Below are positions 24,201 through 36,200 of a stretch of 64,000 bases of DNA, in pieces (position 1 is the first letter of the stretch; each line of letters begins with the position of its first letter). Source of the stretch: Siphonodentalium dalli (taxonomy: Eukaryota; Mollusca; Scaphopoda; Gadilida; Siphonodentaliidae); contig CP136063.1 in NCBI GenBank assembly GCA_032622095.1, forward strand, positions 204,155,934 through 204,219,933. Reading direction: 5' to 3'. The notes under the pieces are model-generated. The model was not told the origin of the DNA. It made no database searches and saw nothing but the letters and a program-made list of their open reading frames with translations. Both the position numbers and the translations under genes were made by a program.

Positions 24201-27200
24201 AGGCTAGCATCACCAAATTCACCATTTGGGGACCTCATTCTGCTTAGGCCTCATCTTCTGGGAAGTATCTATAGTATCAAATTTACATTGTTGTTAGTTA
24301 AATTTCCCTTCTAGGAAGTTTCTATATCCCCTAATTTGCAGAAGATAAAATTCATAAATGAGGGGCCCAATGGGTGAACATCACCAACTTCAACTGGGGA
24401 AATTCAATTTTATTCTAGGTCTTCCATAGCAGTTGAGGACTTTATCAGAATGAGGTCCCCAGAGGGTGAATTTAGCGTCACTAAATTCACCCTCTGGGGA
24501 CCTCACTCTGCAAATGACAGACACACTATCACACTATTTCAAGGCTTGTTGTATAATACATTGTGTTGCTTGAGGCCAGGCATACACAATGTAGGAACAG
24601 ACACGCTTTTTGTGATGCTATCCGGCACAGCAGGCTAGCATCACCAAATTCACCCTCTGACGACCTCATTCTGCTTAGGCCTCATCTTCTGGGAAGTATC
24701 TATAGTATCAAATTTACATTGTTGTTAGTTAAATTTCCCTTCTAGGAAGTTTCTATATCCCCTAATTTGCAGAAGATAAAATTCATAAATGAGGTGCCCA
24801 ATGGGTGAATATCACCAACTTCAACTGGGGAACTTAATTTTTATCCTTATCAGATTTGTGAAAATGGGATCACAAAGTCAAATAAGGGCAGAGCAAGAGA
24901 CTTAACTATTTCACTACATAGTAATTCTTAAAATATGTTTGCAAGAACTAGTTGGCTTATATAGAATGGAATGTTCTTCCTTGACTGCAATTCAGATTTT
25001 TTTAATGGGGTCACCTGGTCAAATAGGGGCCAAGCGAAGGACAGTTTCCCTCTTAATATGCTTCCTTCACAAGGACCATCAGGTCTATTTGACTGATATT
25101 TATGATATGTATGAAGGGTTCTTTGGTGTCTGGGATTCAAATTTATTCAGATGGGGTCACCAGGTGAAAAGGGTGGGACCAGGGACATAACTATATGTCT
25201 CTATAGTAATTCTTAAAATGTCTTCTCAAGGGATTTTGGACTATTTAGCTTACATATAGTATGGAGGAATCAGGAAGATCCTTTAGTGACTGAGATACAG
25301 ATTTGTTAAAATGAGGTCAACCTGTCAAGAAATGGCAGTCTATGGGGAGTTAACACTTTTGTGTCCAATAAAATCATAGAAATACCAAATTCATTAAAAC
25401 ATTTACCTTGGAACCACCTGACTGATTGGTCTGACATACATGTATTGTGTTTTGGGTCCATGGATAATTGGGCTTCAAACATGTTTAAATGGTTTTAGAA
25501 AAAGGCGCTTGTGAGATTGGAAATTTCCAACATTTGAGAAAGTTTGAGGTGTCGGTTGTGAAATTCCAACCTAAGACTTGGGAGTCTGGATCCCGGTCGG
25601 GAGGGGACTTGTTGAGCTGGTGGAGGGGGGTGATCAGTAGTGTACAGTTGGCAATTTCAAGGTGGTTTTTTACCAAGCTACATACTTGAAGTCTCTCTAG
25701 CCACATATCCTGTTTAAATCTACTTCTTTTAAAGTGATTATGAAAAGTGCTCACTGTTTTGGTCTCCGGAGTCCCAGTCTTATCAGTCTTTGCAGTCTGG
25801 TGAGCGACCCCACAGTCATTGACTGTCTTGTTGTTATGGTGTGTTTTATTGGGATATAAAACGCTTGCTCAATTGGCAGTTGACCAATCATGGAACAAGA
25901 TTTAGTGTAACACACACAGACTATGTAAATATTCACTATTAAGTCATACTTCTTGGAAGTCACATTATCTTCATCGACATGGCTACTCTCTTGCATTTAG
26001 TTAAATTCAGGATAAGTCAGGATAAATGGGCTAAATTGAGTTTTGAACAATTATAAAAATTTCAGATTAATTTACAAAACAAAAATAATGCCGTCTTCAG
26101 GTGGTTAGTGAATAGGGCCTTGCGAAGCTTCACAGATTTGTTTTGGTGTCACTGTCAACATCAGCGATCTGATTAATAGGGATCGATACCGAATCGACTC
26201 TCTGATTCCTATATTTTAAAATTTGTTTACTCAAAAAAAATGGGGCAATTCGCACGTTTACCTGTCAGGCTGTGAGGGCATATATGATATCAGTTACCTC
26301 GTATCAAATGGAATGCAGATTTAAGTCAACCGAGTCATGCGCATGGATATGAATGCCATGCTAAAGGGGTACTGTACACTAAATCTGGCCATTTAAATTA
26401 TGGGACCATCTCCTTTTATACTCAACAGAATATATGCAACTACTATAATGGATGAATTTGAGCCATGGATTTGTTCAAAACACACTTGTGTGCTCTATGA
26501 ACTATGCAAACAACATGGTAATTATAATGAAATTTTATGACTGGAGTTCAGCTGCCATTCATTTCATTGATTATTTATCTGTTCTGTTTCAGATACGATC
26601 ATCCAGATATATTGGCGGGTCAGGGAACTATGGGATTGGAGATTATAGAACAGGTTCCAGATGTTGATGCTGTTGTCATTCCTGTAGGTGGCGCTGGCCT
26701 CATAGCAGGAACATCGTTAGCTATAAAGACAATGAAACCACATGTAAAAATTATAGTGAGTGTCTTGGGTTAACTGTTTGAATTCTCCCTGACGAGTATC
26801 TACTTGGTTATTATCGATATATTTGTAGGGATGCAGGGCATAATTTGTACGCGAAACAGAATCGATTCTTGTAAATGATTCTCGCAAAGCGAAACATGAG
26901 AATCAACTATGATTCTTGCATACATATCTCTGCTTTGTTATAGAAAGATAGTCATACATGTGTAGGTACTACATGGTGTTTCTTTTGTTTGGCTAACAGT
27001 AAATCTTTCAGAATTGAAAGCTATGCATGTACAATAAATATTGCAACTCTGCATTCCTGTCACATTCACATCAACTCACTTGACTTGAGTTACTTATTAC
27101 TTTTCAAAAATTGGCTAAATTCATTTCGGAAAAAAAGTTAAAATGAAACACACGAGTCGATTTTGATTCTCGTACCATCAAACTTGTGAATCAACTTTGA

Positions 27201-30200
27201 TTCTTGCGAAAATGGATGGATTTTAAGGCCTGGGATGTTCAGCTAATAAGCCCTTCAAGCCTATTATTAATGATGTTTGTCGGACTAAATTATCTTGATT
27301 TTCAGGCCTCAAAATATGCAGAATGAGGTCCCCCAGATGGTGAATTTAGTGACTCTACCCCACAAAGCTGGCTAGCATCACTAAATTCACCCTCTGGGGG
27401 CCTCATTCTGCTTAGGCTTCATCTTCTCTGGAAAGTTCTTTATTATCAAATTAACAAGTTATTTTAGTTTCTTTAGAAGCTTCTTTAGAAAGTTTCTATT
27501 TATTTTTTAGTTTAGTTTTCCTATATTCCCGACAAAGTGCCCAATGAATGCACATCACAATCTTCACCATCTTAAACTTAAATGTTAACTTAAATCTGTG
27601 ACTAGGCCCCCATAGCAGAATGAGAACCGCAGATGATGAAATTTGGTGATGCTAGCCTGCTAGAATTTTTCCCAACATGCGTCTAAGCTTTTATCTTTTG
27701 TGTTTTGTTTTCAAAAAATAAATATGTTAATTTGGCTACACTTGAACTGCTGGGGTATCCTTAGGGGGTGTTTATACATTACCCGGCGAAGATCGCATTC
27801 GCTTTAGCCGGCAGCGATAACAATAGAGTGTTTATACTTCGCCGGATAAGAATTACGGCTATCCGGATACTCAGCTATACGGTTTTCAACTTTTGGATAA
27901 AATGATTTAGTACAAGCACCTGATTGTCGTATGGATTCTAATTCGCTCTGCTGTTAAGTTAGATGTTTATCTGGGGTCATGCCGTCATGGGTGATTTCCT
28001 TTCAACAATTAACTCGAACAATATTATTGTGCAATCGCTGATAGACCAGCCCGCTTTTCACCTGTGTATATATTGGTCAGTGTGCCAGTTTGATTGTCTC
28101 TAATCAGCTGTCCGTCGGTGGTCACGCACCTTGGTTATAAGCTATTATTATAAATACTAACTGATGATGGTACACGTACTCTGCATGTGCATGGTACATT
28201 TGTTGCGCATTCGAGGTAATCAATTCATGTACATGTATGTCCATATATATGTGGAAGAAATGGGATGGCACGTTTCTATGGATTCAAACTTAATGGACAA
28301 TTAGTTCAATAATCTAAATCTGAGTGCGCCGTGGACATATGTACACAGGGTCGGGTCTAGAGGGCCTGATTTTGAGGTGTGGGACTGTTCATCTTTGGAA
28401 TTTATCGACCGACCGTGGTTATGGCCAGGTGTGAGAAATTGTTTTAATCTGAACCCTGAAAATTGCAAAATCCTAGCATCCAGCCTTAAGATTTCCAATT
28501 GTTGGACATTTTCCAAACTTGACGCACCTCTAAGGTTGGATCATTTCCAACTGATGGCCATTTCAGTCCAACAATTTGGCCAAAAAATAAGCAAATGTTG
28601 CCTAAAGAAATCACCAATAACAAATTGTTGAAAATAAAACTACGAGAACAATTTCAACATATTGCTGATGTCAAATTTCCAACTATTGCCATGTCAGGTA
28701 TGAAATTTCCAGCTTTTGAATATTTTGATTAAAGTTGGGATGAGACACCCCCATCGCCACGGCCCTATATACATGGACATGGTGAACGCCCGAGTAAAAT
28801 GAAAAACATATTTTATTGTATAATATGCAAACGGAAAATGTGTCACATTTGATTCGCATTGTTGAAACTTATATAATTTATATAATATAAAATCCAATCC
28901 GAATGATTAGACACCAATTTGTAGATGTATGCGACGAAAAGATATCAAAACTGACAATGACCATGCTTTTGGTGCGACACTCACTTCACAGGCTGTCTAT
29001 GAAACCAAACAAACCATTAACAATGTTGTTTAAATATCTATAAAATTACCAATAGCAATACCTGAAAGTTTGAGTTGGATATTAATAATTTCGGCATTTC
29101 CATTTCTAAAAAGTTTCATTTCACTATACTGCCCAACCATATCTCTAACAGGAAGCGGCTAGATGTCTATAGGTGTACAGCAATATCATATTGCAGTTCA
29201 GTGAGAACTAAAACGAAAACTATTAACAAGTAATGGAGACACATGAATATATGCTTATCTTCGCCGGCGATGTGTAAACACTCTACCCAACCTTCGCCGG
29301 CTAATGGGTTCGCCGGGTAACGGCTTCACCGGCTATGTGTAAACGTCACCTTAGTCCCACTGGGACAGTCCCACCTCTAGATCACTCAGGTACATTGACA
29401 TGCAACCCAAATAAGGTAAAATAGAGTGTATAGTTTAGGGATAACAGTATTTAATCTTCTTCTCACTGCCTCGGATAAAAGTTGAAATGACATGCATTGT
29501 AGCATAATGATAGTTAAATTCTTGATCAGATGATTTGGCTGCAACAATGATGAGTCAATGCAAGTCGCTGGTATAGGTTACTCAGTTACTCTCAGGTGCC
29601 TAGTAATACTAGTGTCAGCATGATTATTAATTTTGGGCTAGCATCACCAAATTCATCCACTGGGGGCCTCGGTCTGCATGGCCTCATCTGCTATCGGAGA
29701 ACTAGACACAGATTTAAGTTCCCAGATGGTGAAGATGGTGATATGCATCCATTGGGCACCTTGATTATGCATTGTGTCATTCTGCCAATTTGGGGATATA
29801 GAGAAACTAAACTAAAAAAGAAAATAGACTTTCTAAAGAAGTTTCTAAAGAAACTAAATTTGATAATAAAGATAAAGATGGGGCCTAAGCAGAATGAGGC
29901 CCCCAGAGGATTAATATGATGATGTTATCCCGCTGCGTGGGGTAGTGTCACTAAATTCACCCTCTGGGAACCTCATTCTGCAAATGTCAGCACCATTTTT
30001 GAGGTCTGGTCAATAATACGATCAAGCATACTATTGTTTCTTTGCTGAATGGATTCTTTTATTATATGAACATATGAACATTTCCTAAGTGAACTATTGG
30101 TCAATGATTATTTAGTAAGAAAGGGTTAACGCTTGCCTGCCAAAGACAAATATTCACACAAGCAACTTTTTATATACCTGTTTTAAAAAAATGGGACATT

Positions 30201-33200
30201 TATGTTATTGGTCTCGATTTTTTCGTTTCCAGATGATAACCTTAGTAAGTCTGAACTGAATGGAATGACATTTGGTATGTGAGTTTACTAGCCAAAAATA
30301 CAGGTCAAGTTCAAATATTTGGGTTCCGCCCACCAATTTTCACCAGAGTTATGGCCCTTTGTTGGAATTACCACAGGCTTATTTTGTCACATTCTAGTGA
30401 TGCTCTATTTATTTCAGGGAGTAGAATCTGAAAAATGCCCAAGCTTTTCTGCTGCAATAAGAGAAGGAAAACCTGTGCCAACAAAATCCTCCCCAACTCT
30501 GGCTGACGGTAAGAATCGTGAAAACCTGTGCCAACAAAATCCTGCCCAACCCTGGGTGACGGTAAGAATCGTGAAAACCTGTGCCAACGAAATCCTCCCC
30601 AACCCTGGCTGCCGGTAAGAATCGTGAAAACCTGTGCCAACGAAATCCTCCCCAACCCTGGCTGCCGGTAAGAATCGTGAAAACCTGTGCCAACGAAATC
30701 CTCCCCAACCCTGGCTACCGGTAAGAATCGTGAAAACCTGTGCCAACGAAATCCTCCCCAACCCTGGCTGCCGGTAAGAATCGTGAAAACCTGTGCCAGA
30801 TAAACTCTCCAGTTAATGTGTTAACTCTTGGCATCCCAGCGTTTTGCTACATGTATCTGACTATATGTTGGCATTTCAGCATTGCGCTGTCTGCTTACGG
30901 TTAACCGGTCATGCAATTTTATGACCAGTAATGGACGCGGTGAACTTTTTCAGCCCTACTAATATCGGCGGCAATATTGGTCAGTTTGGATCATTTTTCC
31001 GATACCGATATTCAATTTATCGGCCAGATACTGATACCGATTATCTACCAATACCAATAATCGGCCCACCTCTAATAATTACATGATGTAGATGAGGTCC
31101 AGATGTTTATAGCCACTGAAGGATGATCAGGAACATTCCATGGTATAACATGTTGTAATGAATATAGTAAAGTTGGACATAAAAATAAATTACAAATTTT
31201 AAAAATTTCCTCTACCGTTGATGGTGGTGGAACGACAAATTGTCAGTAAATTTATTTTACATGTGAATTTAACTTGTTGCACAGTTTACTGCAACTATCA
31301 ATGTTTTTATGCAGTGCTAAATGACAACATCCTTACATTAACCCTTCAAACCTTCAAATTGTCAAAAATAAAACACAATAATATGATTCCTTGACTTCAT
31401 CTACATGGTTAAATTATCGACTGACTTACTAAATACTATAGTGTATTACATGCAGATATTTGTAATTTGTTGATGGAATGCGATTTCCCCCCAGTGGCCA
31501 TAGCGGTACTATTCACCCAACCCCTAGCAGAAACCTTGATATTATACGAAACTTGAAAATATGTATGTTTAAAATTATCATAATAATCATCATAAAGGCA
31601 CAGGCATGGGATATTAACCAATAAATTGTTATTTATTTATTTACAGGCTTAGCTGTTCCAACAGTTGGTGTTAATGCCTTTGAAACTGCCAAAGATTATG
31701 TTGATAAAGTTGTCGTATGCAAGTAAGTAATTAACTCCTTATGGCCTGGAAGCATGTTATTTGTGTGTGTAAATATGTTTATTGCAAAATAAGCAGCAAA
31801 TGGGCCAATTTTCGCAACAGGAGCGCAGGGAAATCGCACGTCGAGTTTGTTTAAGTTATTTATATGACTTAGAGAGGCCAACAGAACGATAGCATGTATA
31901 TACGTTATGCGACTGCATCCAATTTGGGTTTATTGGGATGTCTTTAGTGTAGTTTTGTGGTTATGAGAGCTCATTTCCCCTCTGATTTCTGTTCCATATG
32001 TGGTCTTCTCCTTTAAAATATCTATATGATTTCAAACGGGTGGCACCAGGATATCGCCGACGCAGGGGCTATATGATTCTCAGACAGGGGGCTCGTTGCG
32101 ACCGTTGCAGATCTCACCGACGGGGGTGGCTATCCCTCCACGACAGGGGTGTGGATGTAGCCCCCTGACCCCTCCCTGAGTGCCACCCAACATAATTTAG
32201 TATCGATGATTTCTTGTCTTCAGTGAATGCAAGACCGCGCTCTTAGCATGGGGTGCCAAGCAGGGACGTGCCGATAGGGGTGGTTATGCAGGGGGTCTTA
32301 CCCCCCCAAACTGTAGTCAAACCTAATGCAACATTAGTTGGAAAATTCACACCAAAATTAGGTTGAAATTGTTCTCTTAATTTGATTTACCAACCATTTC
32401 TTAGTGACAAATTTGTTGTTTTTAGACCAATATTTGCATATTTCGCTTTCGTTTGCAAAATTCTGGATTGAAATGGCCATCAGTTGGCAATTTTCAAACC
32501 TAAGGGTGAGTGTCAGGTTGAAAATTCCCCGAATTGGAAAGCTTGAGGCCAGTCTAGATGCTAGGATTGTCAAATTTTCATGTTCAGATTTTCAAAATGT
32601 TTTCACATCGGGCCGAACCATCGTCCGACCGTGTTTCCTGTGCTCTTGCCAGTAATTACTTGCTAATTGGGTTTCCGGAATTTCTAGTACGAATTTCTTT
32701 TGGAATGGTCATATAGACCAGATATCCGCAGTTTCGTCCATGCTTAATCCGAATTGCTACCGTCGGGGGCAAATGCCACGCGACAGCGTACCTCTTGTTT
32801 TATTGATGTCTCTGGAAATATGGTTAAACCTGTCGAACACATATTTTTTAATGTCGGCGGTACCAACAGAGATGTTGATTGTCAGATCAGATCAGATAGT
32901 CAGAACTTGAAATTGACTTTTGTTGTATATTTATGAAATCGATGTTGTTTCAGTGTGTTTTATTGAAGGGCATAGTGCTGTGGCCCTTGGGGCACATTGC
33001 ATGAAATATGAAGAGGTTCACGCTAAATGTGTTCCAACTGTCACAGTGCTATAGCCTTTCAGATTTTCAAAATGTTTTCACATCGGGCCGAACCATCGTC
33101 CGACCGTGTTTCCTGTGCTTGTAATTACTTGCTAATTAATTTAAGAAAAAATAAATCGGGGTGTAAATTGTCTGGCGTTATACCACTAGATGTTAGGATT

Positions 33201-36200
33201 TTTTAATCTCATCCTGAGCCGAACCATCCTTTTCATCCCCCCTGTATGGCTAGTGGCCAATCAAAGCCCCGGGGCGGGGTACAAATTTAATTTTGCAAAC
33301 TTGTGAGTTGGTGTGGTTCAATAGGTTGGGGTGCAGTTGGAAATTCCAAGGTGGAGACCCCCCCCCCCCCCCCCCCCTCAACGGAAAACCTCTAGCCAAG
33401 TCCCACGTGCCATATATCCCAGACTCAACCAGCAGGACCAGGGGCGCCCCTCTCAACTTAGTTTCTGCTTTCGGCATGGGCCTATTTGATTTCTATCCGA
33501 GAATACATTGCACCGGCGGCAATATATTGACCATACTCCAAATGATAACGCTTCCGTGGCGATCACACAGTAACGTCGTGCTGGAAGTAAGACAATAATT
33601 GTGTAAATTGTGTTGTTGAAATCATACGGAAGACTGATTGTCAATAAACGCAACATTGAAATACACAGGGCAAAAGGCTTTTCAATAAACGCAACATCGA
33701 AATACACAGGGCAAGGCTTTTCGATCCAAACTGTGGAGTGTGTTTTCATTGTGTATTTCTCGCATATACCCATGGTTATATATAAACGGGCTACGAGCAT
33801 CTGACCGCAGATGTTTCTGTTATATTATTCAGAAGCACACTAAATATAACCATTCTGTTTGGTGTTGTTCCCACAAATTCGATTTCTAAATTAGCAGTTG
33901 TAATGCCAGTCAGGAGCTCTTGAAATTGATTGACTGTTTTTAATTACATCGCCTGAAATGCAGTGACCAGTCAAGCAGTCGTCAAGTCTCTAATTTATTT
34001 AATCCTGCACTGAGCACCACTATTAATAATTAGCGGCCAGATCAGAGATGAAAGTTTTCAGGGAATTCCTTGAATTCAGGGATTTCAATATTTTATATTA
34101 GATTTTTCAGGGATCCAAATATTTGCATTCAAATTTGGTATGTGAGTTTCTCGGCCCAAAATACAAATCGAGTTCTAATATGGGTTTGATCCGACTTTTT
34201 ATTACGGAGTTATGGCCCTTTTTCGACTTAGAATTCATGAATTCTGCCATAACTCAAACATTTTTTATCTGATCGGAACCAAATTTGGTATGTGAGTTTC
34301 TCGGCCCAAAATACAGATCGAGTTCGAATATGGGTTTGATCGGAGTTTTTTTTACGGAGTTATGGCCCTTTTTCAACTTAGAATTCATGAATTCTGCCGT
34401 AACTCAAACATTTTTTATCTGATTGGAACCAAATTTGGTGTATGAGTTTCTCAGACCAACATACAGATTGAGTTCGAATATGGGTTTGATCGGATTTTTT
34501 TAAATGGAGTTATGGTCCTTTGACATATGATTCACACATACATGTACTTCGATAAATCAACCATTTAAAAAAAAAATTATCTGATTGGAACCAAATTTGG
34601 TATGTGAGTTTCTCAACTCAAAATACAGAACGAGTTTGAATATGGGTTAGATCCAATTTGTTATACCAGAGATATGGCCCTTTTTAAACTAAGAATTATC
34701 CAGATTATAACCCAAGTAACTTACAATTAATGAATACCTGCTTCTCTGTGAGCAAGATAAAAGACAATATAGTTTATTGCTTTGAGAGTTATTTATAGCC
34801 CTCATATGTTAGCTCTGTATAACAGACAGTTAGTGAATTATTGGATAAATTGATTTAGCTATCTTTTTAACCACAACTTAGCCATGTGAATTTATTTAAC
34901 TAGACCAATGTAGCTCACTAAGTCCTTGGATGATGGGACTACATTGGATCAAACAGGGCAGAGATAGGTGATTTAACCCCTTTTACCCATTCCATGTCTT
35001 TTAACCTTTTCCATTAAATAAATAATTATATTATTTTGATATCTCACATGGCAATTTGCAACAACATGAATAGAACTGCTCACACTATGATAGTGGTGAC
35101 AGGCTCTAGAGTTTAGATGTTATATTAACCCTTCTATATTGACTCATACATTCCAATAATTTGTGTTATTGTGTTATTATGTACATTTGTCATATACTAC
35201 TTTAGATCATAACAGTATACTCTATAATTCAACATTAAAAGATTATGATTCTGATCTTAACAATTTACTATCGCCAAGGGATGGGTTAAACATCTGCCGA
35301 TCGTGATCGGCCTCTCGTTGTGATATGGACAAATCCAGCAAGGAATAGTAGGTGGGATGGGAGGGCATCAGTGCATTCTCTTTATATAAATTGTGGTTTA
35401 TTTACTGCATATGAATAGTTCATGGATTTTTGTATTCGACCACTTCCATCTCTGGGCCTGATGCCGATAGCCTGTATTTTACAGCATGGTTATATGCGAG
35501 TTATGCGCAAGCAAAACACGCTCCATATTTTGTATCGACAAGCCATGCATTTGTATTCTGATGTCGCAATTTGGACGATATGTCATCCATATCAGTTTGA
35601 CAACACAATTATTGCCTTACCGGTCAGCATTATCATGTGACCGACACCTGAGTGTTTAATGTAAGGTCCATATTGCTGCTGGTGTAGTGAATAGTTGATT
35701 TATTCTCTGATCCAAAACTGCCTAAAGCAAAAACAGAGATGCGAGGGACACCGCAGGTTGAGTCTGAGGTATTTGGCACCCGACGCCAAGGGCAGGTCTT
35801 ACCTTCACATTACTAGTAGATGCAAAACATCCATTTGACAGACTTCAGCATCTCCCCATATAATTAAGTAGTGAATATCATATGAATTAATACTTTTGTA
35901 CAAACTTTGTGTGAGAGCACTTCTCAATTTGTCTGCAATGTCACTGCTCCTCCTAAATGCAGAAAACATTTTTCAGTTATGAGTTTTGAAGATATTTTGC
36001 TATCAGTTTTTATCATGCTTTGTTCATCATTTCAGAGAAGAATATATAGCATTATCTATCCTACGACTCATTGAACTTGAGAAAGCTGTTGTAGAGGGCG
36101 CTGGTGCTGCGGGTCTGGCAGCCGTCCTACAAGGGCTACTACCAGAACTCGAAGGGAAAAAGTGAGTATTATCTTGGAGAAGAATAGTCTGTTCATTATT

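Noticed and set aside
30368-30761. Three overlapping minus-strand frames with a repeated [19 protein letters not shown]-type unit
   Set aside because: They come from translating the 53-bp array in three frames. The exact repetition is DNA-level, and exon 6 lies on the plus strand.
35422-35640. 72-residue plus-strand frame in intron 7
   Set aside because: No flanking splice sites in phase with exons 7 and 8, no family resemblance, and exons 7 and 8 join perfectly without it.
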